A DNA stretch of 13,532 nt. Origin: Gemmatimonadota bacterium (lineage in GTDB: Bacteria; Gemmatimonadota; Gemmatimonadetes; Gemmatimonadales; Gemmatimonadaceae). A program made the position numbers and the translations under genes. Positions 1 through 7,647 of the stretch are shown here, in pieces; the first letter of the stretch is position 1; the number at the start of each line of letters is the position of its first letter. The notes below the pieces were generated by a model. It did not search any database and was not told the DNA's origin. It saw only the letters and a program-made list of their open reading frames with translations. The DNA lies in contig JAQBPZ010000083.1 of NCBI GenBank assembly GCA_028287225.1, forward strand, positions 1 through 13,532, read 5' to 3'.

Positions 1-1215
1 CCGGCGCACTTCCCCAAGGACGACTACGCGCTGCGCCGCTTCGACGGCACCGCGCTGTACGAGCACGAGGATCCGCGCCTCGGCGAGCATCCCGACTGGG
101 GCACGCTGATCTTCAACTACGGGCGCACGGAGGTCCGCAACTACCTCGTGGCCAACGCGCTGTACTGGCTGCACGAGTTCCACGTGGACGGGCTGCGCGT
201 GGACGCGGTGGCCTCCATGCTCTACCTGGACTACAGCCGCAAGGCGGGCGAGTGGGTGCCGAACCGGTACGGCGGCCGCGAGAACCTGGAGGCCATCGAC
301 TTCCTGCGCGCGATGAACGACGTGGTCTGCGACGACGCGCCGGGCTGCATCACCGTGGCGGAGGATTCCACGGCCTGGCCCGGCGTGACGCGCCCGATCC
401 GCGAGGGCGGGCTCGGCTTCACGTTCAAGTGGAACATGGGGTGGATGCACGACACGCTCGACTACTTCGAGCGCGATCCGCTCTACCGCCGCTTCCATCA
501 GGACCAGCTCACCTTCGCGATGATGTACGAGAACAGCGAGCACTTCATCATGCCGCTGAGCCACGACGAGATGGTGCACCTCAAGGGCTCGCTGTACGAG
601 AAGATGCCCGGCGACCGCTGGCAGAAGCTCGCCAACCTGCGCGCGCTGCTGGCCTACCAGGTGACGCGGCCCGGCAAGTCGCTGGTGTTCATGGGGACGG
701 AGCTCGCCGTGCCGAAGGAATGGAACCACGACGTGTCGCTGGACTGGCACCTGCTGGAGGAGCCGGACCGCGCCGCGTTCATGGAGTACGTCGCGCGCCT
801 CGGGCACCTCTACCAGGCGTCGCGCCCGATGTGGGCCGGCGACGGCGACCCGCGCGGCTTCGAGTGGATCGACGTGTCCGACAAGCAGAACTCCGTGCTG
901 TCGTACATGCGCCGCGAGGGCAACGCGCACGTCGTCGTGGTCCTCAACCTCACCCCGGCCCCGCATCCGGAGTACCGCATCGGGGTGCCGGAGCGCGGCG
1001 AGTACACCGTCGCCCTCTCGAGCGACGACACGCAGTGGGGCGGGAGCGGCTATTCGCCCGTGACCTCGGTGGTGCCGGACGACGTGCCGTATCACGGGCG
1101 CCGCTACTCGGTGAGCCTCACGCTGCCGCCGCTCTCGGCGATGGTGCTGGTGCCGGTGTCGAGCGAGCCGACGAGCCTGGCGTGGCCGAAGGCGCCGGCG
1201 AAGGCCGGGGCATGA
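1..1215 (+). CDS. glgB: 1,4-alpha-glucan branching enzyme, 3' part (5' end outside window)
   Basis: GlgB (GH13 subfamily 9) cuts an alpha-1,4 chain and re-attaches it by an alpha-1,6 bond, branching glycogen in the cytoplasm. The frame is open from base 1, so the gene is cut by the window edge. 404 codons remain; against E. coli GlgB (728 aa) roughly the first 330 residues (N-terminal domain, CBM48, start of the barrel) are missing. The usual GH13 motifs are visible: DGLRVDAV with the nucleophile Asp at 202-204, VAEDST with the acid/base Glu at 361-363, and LSHDEM with the third catalytic Asp at 565-567. The motifs GGRENLEAIDFLR, WNMGWMHDTLDY and EWNHDVSLDWHLL are typical of GlgB rather than other GH13 enzymes. 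A C-terminal all-beta amylase domain follows, with an Ala/Pro/Lys-rich tail. No defect is seen. A palindromic repeat begins 20 bp after the stop, then malQ. Confidence 0.97.
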   Translation, partial: PAHFPKDDYALRRFDGTALYEHEDPRLGEHPDWGTLIFNYGRTEVRNYLVANALYWLHEFHVDGLRVDAVASMLYLDYSRKAGEWVPNRYGGRENLEAIDFLRAMNDVVCDDAPGCITVAEDSTAWPGVTRPIREGGLGFTFKWNMGWMHDTLDYFERDPLYRRFHQDQLTFAMMYENSEHFIMPLSHDEMVHLKGSLYEKMPGDRWQKLANLRALLAYQVTRPGKSLVFMGTELAVPKEWNHDVSLDWHLLEEPDRAAFMEYVARLGHLYQASRPMWAGDGDPRGFEWIDVSDKQNSVLSYMRREGNAHVVVVLNLTPAPHPEYRIGVPERGEYTVALSSDDTQWGGSGYSPVTSVVPDDVPYHGRRYSVSLTLPPLSAMVLVPVSSEPTSLAWPKAPAKAGA

Positions 1216-1235
1216 TGCCTTTTCGTTCCAACTGC

Positions 1236-1440
1236 TTCAACGCAGAGGGCGCAGAGGGAACGGCGAGGACGCAGAGCACTGCCGCTCAGGCATCCCCCTC
1301 TGTGCCCTCTGTGTCCTCTGTGGTTGAACGCTGTTACAAGAGCGTTTTGCCACAGAGGACACAGAGGGCCCAGAGGACTGCATCGAGTTGGTTACGCTCC
1401 TCTGCGTCCTCGCCGTTCCCTCAGCGCCCTCTGCGTTCAA
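1236..1440. repeat. Nested 205-bp palindromic repeat with 9-bp word periodicity
   Basis: Outer arms 1236-1276 and 1400-1440 are 41 nt each and match as inverted repeats at 39 of 41 positions. Inner arms 1297-1323 and 1350-1376 are 27 nt each and match at 26 of 27. A central stem AACGCT (1327-1332) / AGCGTT (1341-1346) closes on the 8-nt loop GTTACAAG. The unpaired linkers are 20 and 23 nt. The inner left arm is three 9-bp words (CCTCTGTGC, CCTCTGTGT, CCTCTGTGG), and the outer left arm contains CGCAGAGGG twice in tandem. Because 9 bp is three codons, some frames are open on both strands and give peptides like NAEGAEGTARTQ and PQRTQRAQR; these are not genes. The element fills almost the whole glgB-malQ gap and would form a very long hairpin in RNA. 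It may be a mobile palindromic element, a transcript-end structure, or both. Confidence 0.9.
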
Positions 1441-1470
1441 TCTCCTGCACAGTGTCATGCGGATCGGAGC

Positions 1471-3666
1471 ATGAGTGAGAACCAGGCGACCGTGGAGACG
1501 GCCGAGCGGCCGATGCTGCGGCGGCTCGCGGACCGGCTCGGCATCCAGCCGTCGTATCTCGACCAGACCGGCGAGCGGCTGCGGGTCACGAGCGACGAGA
1601 CGCGGGAGCGGCTGCTCGCCGCGATGGGGTACGACGTGGCCACGGAGGAAGCGGCCGAGGCGACGCTCCGCCGGCTGCGGAAGAGCGAACGGTCGCGGTT
1701 GATCGCTCCCGTGCGCGTCGTGAGGCAGCGGAGCCGGCGCCTGCGCACGGTGAAGGTCCGCGTGCCCGCCATGCGCGCCGACGAGGTGCACTGGACGCTG
1801 ACGCTCCGCACCGAGGAGGGGATGGAGCACCAGTGGACCGGCACGACGGAGGGGGGACCCTCGCGGGGCATCACGCTCGACCTGCCGCTGCTCCCGCCCC
1901 TCGGCTACCACGAGCTGCACGTCGAGTTCTGGGGCGACGGCCGGAAGCGCACCGCGATCCAGCGCCTCATCGTGGTGCCCTCGCAGGCCACCGCCCCCGA
2001 GGCGCGGCTGCGTGGCCGGCGCGGCTTCGGCATCACGGCCAATCTCTACACCGTGCGCAGCGCGAAGAACTGGGGCGCGGGCGACCTCGGCGACCTCAGC
2101 ACCCTGGCGCAGTGGGTGGCGCACGAGGGGGGCGCGTTCGTCGGCGTGAACCCGCTGCACGCGCTCCGCAATGCGGGCTTCGACGTGAGCCCCTACAGCC
2201 CCATCTCGCGTCTCTTCCGGAATCCGGTCTACCTCCGGACCGACAATGTCCCGGAGCTGCGGCACGTGCCCGAGGTGCGCGAGCACATCGCGTCGCCGGC
2301 GTTCCAGCGCGAGCTCGAGGCGCTCCGCGAGGCGCCGATGCTCGACTACGAGCGCGTGATGGCACTGCGCACCCCCGTGCTGGAGGCACTGCACCGCGCC
2401 TTCCTGATCCACGAGGTGGGGCACGACACCCGGCGCGCGCGCGCGTACGCGCTCTACCGCGAGCGCGAGGATCCCCAGCTCACCGGCTACGCCACCTTCA
2501 TGGCGATCGCCGAGCGTGAGGGACCCGATGCGCGCGCGTGGCCGGAGGCGCTGCGCGATGCCCGGTCCGAGGCCGTCGCAGCGCTGGCGCGCGAGCTGGA
2601 GGACCGGGTCGACTACCACCGCTGGATCCAGTTCGAGCTGGACCGCCAGCTCGGCATCGCGGCCACCGATGCCGCGCGCGAGGGATTGACGCTGGGGTTG
2701 TATCAGGATCTCGCCGTGGGCTCGGCCGCCTCGGGGAGCGACGTGTGGTGCAATCCGGGCCTCTTCGTGCAGGGCGCCACGGTCGGCGCGCCGCCGGACA
2801 TGTATTCCGACGAGGGGCAGAACTGGGGCCTGCCGGCCATCAATCCGCACGTGCTGCGCGAGACGGGCTACGAATACTGGGTGCGCCTGCTGCGCGCCGG
2901 CTTCCGCCACACCGGCGCGCTGCGCATCGATCACGCGCTCGGCCTGTTCCGGATGTTCTGGATCCCGCTGGGGGAATCGGCGAAGGTCGGCGCGTACATG
3001 ACGTCGTTCAGCGAGGAGCTGTTCGGGATCCTGGCGCTGGAGAGCGTGCGCCACGGCGCACTGGTGGTGGGCGAGGATCTCGGCACCGTGCCGCCGGAGG
3101 TGCCGAAGGTGCTGGCGCGCTGGGGGGTGCTGGGCAGCAAGGTGGCCGTGTTCGAGCGGGACTTCCACACGGGGCGCTTCGCCGAGGCGCGCGCCTATCC
3201 GCGGCTGTCGCTGGCCACGGTGAACACGCACGACCTGCCGCCGCTCGTCGGGTGGATGGAGGCGCGCGACATCGAGCTGCGCGGCGAGCTCGGCGACCTG
3301 TCCGATCCGGCGCAGCAGCAGTCGATGCACGATGGGCGCATGGCCGACCGTCGCGCGCTGGTGGAGTCGCTGGTGCTGGCGGGCCTGCTTCCGTCGTCGG
3401 CGCACGAGCGCGTCACGCCCGAGGAGCTGGTGGCGGCCATCCACGCCTTCATCCGGCGGACGCCCGCCGCGCTGGTGGGGCTGTCGCTGGATGATCTCGC
3501 GCAGGAGCGCGAGCCGGTGAACATCCCGGGGGTGTGGCAGGACCGGTACGCGAGCTGGTCGCGGCGGATGCGCACGCCGCTCGAGGATCTGGTGGAGGGA
3601 CGCCGCGCGGTGACGGCGCTGGGACATGAACATCCCGCCGAGCCGGCGGCGCGGGGGGATGCGTGA
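1471..3666 (+). CDS. malQ: 4-alpha-glucanotransferase (amylomaltase), GH77
   Basis: MalQ transfers maltodextrin segments between chains and releases glucose, turning short oligosaccharides left by phosphorylase into longer acceptors; it acts in the cytoplasm. The predicted protein has 731 aa, close to the E. coli type (694 aa), with an N-terminal beta-rich domain (about 1-165) before the GH77 barrel (from about 186, GFGITANLYTVRS). Catalytic residues are visible: Asp487 in ALRIDHALGLFR (nucleophile), Glu535 in VVGEDLGTVP (acid/base) and Asp588 in VNTHDLPPL. The family stretches GLYQDLAVG, DVWCNPGLF and GQNWGLPAINPHV are also present. I chose ATG 1471 (MSENQATVE): the frame stays open upstream to 1324, but that part lies inside the palindromic repeat and gives a non-protein-like Arg/His/Pro peptide. 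A weak CGGAG sits just before the ATG; ATG 1513 is an alternative start. It probably belongs to one operon with glgB. Confidence 0.96.
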   Translation: MSENQATVETAERPMLRRLADRLGIQPSYLDQTGERLRVTSDETRERLLAAMGYDVATEEAAEATLRRLRKSERSRLIAPVRVVRQRSRRLRTVKVRVPAMRADEVHWTLTLRTEEGMEHQWTGTTEGGPSRGITLDLPLLPPLGYHELHVEFWGDGRKRTAIQRLIVVPSQATAPEARLRGRRGFGITANLYTVRSAKNWGAGDLGDLSTLAQWVAHEGGAFVGVNPLHALRNAGFDVSPYSPISRLFRNPVYLRTDNVPELRHVPEVREHIASPAFQRELEALREAPMLDYERVMALRTPVLEALHRAFLIHEVGHDTRRARAYALYREREDPQLTGYATFMAIAEREGPDARAWPEALRDARSEAVAALARELEDRVDYHRWIQFELDRQLGIAATDAAREGLTLGLYQDLAVGSAASGSDVWCNPGLFVQGATVGAPPDMYSDEGQNWGLPAINPHVLRETGYEYWVRLLRAGFRHTGALRIDHALGLFRMFWIPLGESAKVGAYMTSFSEELFGILALESVRHGALVVGEDLGTVPPEVPKVLARWGVLGSKVAVFERDFHTGRFAEARAYPRLSLATVNTHDLPPLVGWMEARDIELRGELGDLSDPAQQQSMHDGRMADRRALVESLVLAGLLPSSAHERVTPEELVAAIHAFIRRTPAALVGLSLDDLAQEREPVNIPGVWQDRYASWSRRMRTPLEDLVEGRRAVTALGHEHPAEPAARGDA

Positions 3667-3668
3667 GG

Positions 3669-3729
3669 CGAGTAACGAGTAACGAGTAACGGGCGACGCG
3701 GCGCGAGACAGGGCCACTCGTTGCTCGTT
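3669..3729. repeat. Heptad tandem repeat with inverted partner (short element)
   Basis: CGAGTAA occurs three times in tandem at 3669-3675, 3676-3682 and 3683-3689, starting 2 bp after the malQ stop. AACGAGTAACGAGT (3674-3687) pairs with ACTCGTTGCTCGTT (3716-3729) at 13 of 14 positions, and the odd one is a possible G-U pair in RNA. The enclosed 28 bp are GC-rich. The same heptad flanks the large palindrome at 13346-13529, so this looks like a body-less or collapsed version of that element. It may also act as a hairpin at the end of the malQ transcript; no T-run follows. Confidence 0.75.
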
Positions 3730-3766
3730 CATCCGATGATGTCCCGATGACGCCCCCTCGTACACT

Positions 3767-3789
3767 GGCGACGCATGCACTGCGTCGCC
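3767..3789 (+). other. Perfect 9-bp stem-loop between malQ and the lipoprotein gene
   Basis: GGCGACGCA (3767-3775) and TGCGTCGCC (3781-3789) form a perfect 9-bp GC-rich stem around the 5-nt loop TGCAC. No U-tract follows, so it is not a clear intrinsic terminator. It could be a factor-dependent end for malQ or a structure in the leader of the next gene. Confidence 0.45.
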
Positions 3790-3828
3790 CCTCCGGATGG
3801 CTGTTCGTGGCGAGGTGAGTTCGCGCAG

Positions 3829-3849
3829 TGCACCACTCCCGTGGGTGCA
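3829..3849 (+). promoter_or_regulatory. Stem-loop immediately upstream of the lipoprotein start
   Basis: TGCACCAC (3829-3836) and GTGGGTGCA (3841-3849) pair with one bulged base around the loop TCCC, ending 2 nt before ATG 3852. No good Shine-Dalgarno sequence is visible. If formed in RNA, this stem would cover the ribosome-binding region and could limit translation. This is an inference from the sequence only. Confidence 0.35.
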
Positions 3850-3851
3850 TC

Positions 3852-6800
3852 ATGCGTCATCGTGCTTCGCGTGTCCGTCGATTCCTGCTCGTCTCCACCA
3901 CTGCCGGCGCGGTGTTCACCGCGGCGGCCTGCGAGGACGCCACGGCGCCGCGCACCCCGCCGAGGGCGGAGCCCGCGACGAGTGCCCTCGCTTCCGGTGC
4001 GATGGTCGTCGTGTCCCCGGCCGACATGCGCGGCTGGTCGTTCGTCCATCAGGCCACCGGCAAGCCGTGCGTCGGCGCGGCGTGCGCGTTCGTGTCGGGC
4101 CCCATGAGCCCGCCCTTCGGCACGGGCAGCGTGGAGCTCTCGGCTGCGAACGGCGCCGAGGCGTCGATCAGCCTTCCGGCCTATCGGGGCACGAGGCTCG
4201 GCCGCATCACGACCCTCCGCTACTCGACGTTTCGTCGATCCCCCGTCAACCGCGCAAACGGCGGACACGGCGCGAACGGTGTCAGCGCCGTCAACGAGGA
4301 CAATGACGACAATGACGCCCACGGCACCCACGGCCCCGACGACGCCAGCGCTGTCGCGCTGGAGCTGCTCGTCGACCTCGATCCGGCGGCTCCGGCGCGA
4401 GCGAGCGTCGCGCGCCTGGTGTTCGAGCCGTCGAGGGGCGGCGGTGCCGTGAAGGCCGGCACCTGGCAGAGCTGGGACGCGCGCGCGGGGCTGTGGTGGC
4501 TGTCGCACGAGGGGGCGCACGGCACCGGCGGCGCCGATCGCCCGTGCGTGGAGGGGAGACCGTGCACCTGGACGGCCCTGCTGCGGCGCTACCCCGACAT
4601 CGCGGTGCACTCCACGAGCGGTGCGGTGCTGCTCACGGCCGGCCGGAGCCGGGACTCTCGCGGCAATGCCGACGGGCTCGTGGTGGGCGTCGACGGCATC
4701 GAGACGACGTACGACTTCGAGCTGGTCGCTGCGCCCGCGGCGAAGTTCGCGCTGCGTGCCGCGATCGGCGAGACGGTGGTGCGCACCACCTGGCCGACCG
4801 ACACCAGCTTCGTCGCCGGCGCACGCGTGTCCTATGCGTTCACCGCGCGCCCGGGGCGCGCCGTGCCCGTCGTGGTGCTGGACGACACCATCGCGCCGGC
4901 GTCCGGCGTGATCGTCATGGACCGGGCGCACACGCTGCTCGCCGAGAGCGACACGATCTACACGTACGAGGGCCTGCTCCCCATGGAGCGGCAGTTCGCC
5001 GATCTCACTCGGGCACTGCTGACGTCGAGCGACAAGGTGGCTGCCACCCAGGCCATCCTGGAGCATGGGCTGGCCCTGCGGCTCCAGGGCGCCGATGGCG
5101 ACAGCATCGCACGTGCATCCGCGGTGGCGGAGTTCGTGGTGATGGACCCCGAGCGTGACTCCACCGCGCTCAGGCAGATCGAGGACGCGCTCGTTGGCCA
5201 GACGCTCTATGCGGAGCTGACGTCGGCGGGATCGTTCCGTACGTGGACGGAGTTCGCCCCGACGACGTTCACGTCGGGAGCGAGATCGCCCACGGGAACG
5301 CCCACGGCATCGAGGGCGCCGGCGGGAAGCAGCCTGCATGCCGGCCCGCGAGCCGCGGGCGCGCGGCCGTCGGCTGCGCCATCGGGCGCGTCTCGCGAGC
5401 TGGGATTCGCCGACGGAGTCTCCGTCCCGATCGACGGATACCCCCCGGAGAAGACCTCCGTGATCTATACCAACGGGATTCGCAGCACGCCGTCCGAGGC
5501 CGCGGTGAGCACGGCGGTGCTCGCGGGGCTCCTGCTCGACAAGCCCTACGTGAGGAATGGGAGCACGCGCATCGCGCTCTCGTACAACCGGACGGCGGGC
5601 CAGCAGCTCGCCGACTTCACCAGCGGAAATCCCTGCGTCAAGCGCGCCATGTGGCGGGGGGCGATCTTGAGCGCCATCGGCACGTACGGGGACTTCGCCG
5701 GCTGCAGGTCCCGTGGCAGCTTCAACTACCTGACCAGCACCGACTTTGCCGAGCTGATCTCGCAGGGCATCGAGCTCTGGCTGCGCCTTCCGCCGTCGAA
5801 CGACGATGTGCAGCGGCTCGCGCACCTGGTCGCGGCCGAGCGATCGGTGAGCAGGGACCGGCACGTGCTGCTCGTGGCGCATTCCCAGGGCACGATGATC
5901 GGCGCGCAGGCCATCCGGCTGCTCCCGCAGCTCGAAGGGCACGAGCTCCAGGTGGCGAACACCTGTGTCGGCGCCGTCGCGATGGCCTCACCGGGTGCGC
6001 GCTCCATGTACGATCTCGACGACAATCACGTCTTCGGCTTCATCGCCGAACATGACATCGCCAGGGGGACGGGCAACTGGGCAGGATGGCAATCCGTGTC
6101 GACGCCCCTGACCGAGCAGCTCGGGCAACTGATGGCCGTGTACCCCAACTACCAGCTGCTCAGCATTCCCGGCCGGTTGAAGATCCACGGTGTGCTGAAC
6201 ACGTACCTCACGGGTCGGGTCGGGTCGCTCGTGGCGGACCGGGTGACGCAGCTGCACACGGAGTGCGTCGTCGCCTCGGCAAATCTCCTGCTCAGTACGC
6301 CCACGGTCCGTCTCGGCGAGACGTACACCGCCAGGGCTCTCGGCTTCAACGCGTTCGGCCGCGAGCTGCGGGGACTTCGGGACAAGTGGATCTACGCGGA
6401 GGGAGACCCGCTCGACTCGATGACCTACCGAATCATGCTGCCGCAGCCGAACGGCCAGGGTGTCGCGCAGGTCAAGGGATTCATGATGATCCGCCGCATG
6501 TCCTTTCCGCCCCTCGCCCTGCCGACGCCGGTATACGAGGACTCCATCGTGAACGGCTGGGGGCTGATCGTCGAGTCGAACGGCAGCTACGGTCTTCCCT
6601 GGAGCCACGTGGCGCCCACGACCCGATGGGACGGCGCCTCCGTCTGCACCGACAACCGGGTTCGCATCGACGGGCCGGAGGGCGCATACGCCGTGTACCA
6701 GATGAACAGCTGTGGGATCATCCATACCGTCACGAATGTGCCGCCGGACGTTCTTCCAACGGGCTACCCCGTCAGCACCATGTACAGCTGGCATGCGACG

Positions 6801-7010
6801 ACACCGGACAAGGGCGAGTACGTGGCGCATTACGGTCCGCAATTCTTCTGCGAACGTGCAGGCTGTCTCATCGACGTACACGTCGACCAGTACGTGGGCT
6901 CGCGTCCCGATGCCGTCGCCACCAGTCGTCCACCCATGACCGGCGCCAGCCTGCGGGCGCCCACCCCGGCGCTCAAGTCGGTCCGAGTGCCGAGCCGGGT
7001 GAAGCACTGA
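3852..7010 (+). CDS. Putative lipoprotein: lectin-like domain plus alpha/beta-hydrolase (serine hydrolase) domain
   Basis: Not a gene I can name; 1052 aa. Residues 1-26 form a signal peptide (Arg-rich n-region, hydrophobic FLLVSTTAGAVFTAAA) before Cys27. The lipobox is A-A-A-C, weaker than the usual L-x-x-C, so lipid attachment is likely but not certain. Residues about 51-291 match a beta-sandwich domain I recall from other secreted bacterial proteins (start VVVSPADMRGWSF, TGSVELS, ITTLRYSTF, VDLDP, GTWQSWDA, end TTYDFE). Residues 132-164 are a low-complexity insert inside it. A Ser/Pro/Ala-rich linker leads to an alpha/beta-hydrolase domain (about 534-790) opening VIYTNGI, with the nucleophile elbow LLVAHSQGT (Ser678) and candidate Asp735 (IAEHD) and His779 (LKIHG). 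The last 260 residues may start with an Ig-like strand set but are not recognised. Substrate unknown; lipase or esterase is a guess. I chose ATG 3852 over GTG 3828 because it gives a cleaner signal peptide. Confidence 0.8.
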   Translation: MRHRASRVRRFLLVSTTAGAVFTAAACEDATAPRTPPRAEPATSALASGAMVVVSPADMRGWSFVHQATGKPCVGAACAFVSGPMSPPFGTGSVELSAANGAEASISLPAYRGTRLGRITTLRYSTFRRSPVNRANGGHGANGVSAVNEDNDDNDAHGTHGPDDASAVALELLVDLDPAAPARASVARLVFEPSRGGGAVKAGTWQSWDARAGLWWLSHEGAHGTGGADRPCVEGRPCTWTALLRRYPDIAVHSTSGAVLLTAGRSRDSRGNADGLVVGVDGIETTYDFELVAAPAAKFALRAAIGETVVRTTWPTDTSFVAGARVSYAFTARPGRAVPVVVLDDTIAPASGVIVMDRAHTLLAESDTIYTYEGLLPMERQFADLTRALLTSSDKVAATQAILEHGLALRLQGADGDSIARASAVAEFVVMDPERDSTALRQIEDALVGQTLYAELTSAGSFRTWTEFAPTTFTSGARSPTGTPTASRAPAGSSLHAGPRAAGARPSAAPSGASRELGFADGVSVPIDGYPPEKTSVIYTNGIRSTPSEAAVSTAVLAGLLLDKPYVRNGSTRIALSYNRTAGQQLADFTSGNPCVKRAMWRGAILSAIGTYGDFAGCRSRGSFNYLTSTDFAELISQGIELWLRLPPSNDDVQRLAHLVAAERSVSRDRHVLLVAHSQGTMIGAQAIRLLPQLEGHELQVANTCVGAVAMASPGARSMYDLDDNHVFGFIAEHDIARGTGNWAGWQSVSTPLTEQLGQLMAVYPNYQLLSIPGRLKIHGVLNTYLTGRVGSLVADRVTQLHTECVVASANLLLSTPTVRLGETYTARALGFNAFGRELRGLRDKWIYAEGDPLDSMTYRIMLPQPNGQGVAQVKGFMMIRRMSFPPLALPTPVYEDSIVNGWGLIVESNGSYGLPWSHVAPTTRWDGASVCTDNRVRIDGPEGAYAVYQMNSCGIIHTVTNVPPDVLPTGYPVSTMYSWHATTPDKGEYVAHYGPQFFCERAGCLIDVHVDQYVGSRPDAVATSRPPMTGASLRAPTPALKSVRVPSRVKH
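4245..4343. repeat. In-frame degenerate 9-bp tandem repeat (11 units) inside the lipoprotein gene
   Basis: The 99 bp split into eleven 9-bp units in register with the reading frame, for example GCAAACGGC, GCGAACGGT, GACAATGAC (twice, identical), GCCCACGGC and ACCCACGGC. Each unit encodes three residues of the type x-N/H-G/D, giving runs such as ANG, GHG, DND, DND, AHG, THG (residues 132-164). It sits in a loop between two expected beta-strands (ITTLRYSTF and VALELLVDLDP), where an insert could be tolerated. Confidence 0.75.
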
Positions 7011-7127
7011 TCCGTCATGAGCCATCTGCTGGTGCGGGGGAGTCACCCGGTGCAGACTGGGATCGCCCCCGCACCACTCCCGCACCGCCCCCGTGAACGA
7101 CCCCGCCATCACTCCGGCCCCTCCCTC

Positions 7128-7604
7128 ATGCGCCGTCCTCCCCGATTCACCCTGGAGCACAACTGGCCCGCCGCCGCCGCGGGCGCGGCGGCCCTGCTTG
7201 GCATGGGCAGTTGTGCGGTGACCATCATGCCCCTCATGGCCATCGGCGCTCCGCTCGTCGGAGTTCCCATCGCGCTCCTGGCGTTTCGGCTCCTCCTCGG
7301 CCGCAGCCCGATTCCCGGCTCCATGCGGGAGGAGGATCGCCAGCTTCGAGTGGCCGCGAGAGTTGCGTGGGGGGTGTCCCTGCTCACCTGCATCGCCGTC
7401 GGCCTGTTCATCGGCGACATGATCAAGGGCGCCCTGGGAGGCGAGGACACGGGCGACGGCGGTGTCCTGAGTCTCGCCGTGCTCAGCGGGCTCTTCCTCG
7501 GTTGGATCATCGCCGCGCAGGTGGAGCGCATCGGCCACACGTACTTCGCCCGCCGCCGCGTCGAGCTGGGCACTCCGCTGGCGCACGTCGCACCCGAGGA
7601 CTGA
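7128..7604 (+). CDS. Small membrane protein with four predicted helices, function unknown
   Basis: I do not recognise a family. The 158-aa product has four hydrophobic stretches at about residues 13-34, 36-57, 78-96 and 112-131. A basic N-terminus (MRRPPRF) comes first, a charged loop (SMREEDRQLR) lies between helices 2 and 3, an acidic Gly-rich loop (GGEDTGDGG) lies between helices 3 and 4, and there is a hydrophilic tail. It is probably in the cytoplasmic membrane. The frame is open back to an ATG at 7017, but those 37 extra residues are His/Arg/Pro-rich and look untranslated, so I prefer ATG 7128; neither start has a good ribosome-binding site. It lies 117 bp after the lipoprotein gene and 43 bp before treY, so co-transcription is likely, but nothing in it suggests a role in glucan metabolism. 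Confidence 0.65.
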   Translation: MRRPPRFTLEHNWPAAAAGAAALLGMGSCAVTIMPLMAIGAPLVGVPIALLAFRLLLGRSPIPGSMREEDRQLRVAARVAWGVSLLTCIAVGLFIGDMIKGALGGEDTGDGGVLSLAVLSGLFLGWIIAAQVERIGHTYFARRRVELGTPLAHVAPED

Positions 7605-7647
7605 GCGCACGCTCGCCGAGGCGTGCTTGTTGCCCTCGCACGCGGGC

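Noticed and set aside
1324..1470. N-terminal extension of malQ through the palindromic repeat
   Set aside because: The extra residues come from the repeat words and are not protein-like; the family does not need them.
3669..3689. CRISPR array
   Set aside because: The repeats are directly adjacent 7-bp units without spacers, and there are no cas genes.
3828..3851. GTG start for the lipoprotein gene
   Set aside because: It would add eight residues (MHHSRGCI) in front of a normal signal peptide and would lie inside the stem-loop; ATG 3852 is simpler.
7017..7127. Upstream ATG for the small membrane protein
   Set aside because: The added 37 residues are His/Arg/Pro-rich without conserved features and have no ribosome-binding site; not fully excluded.
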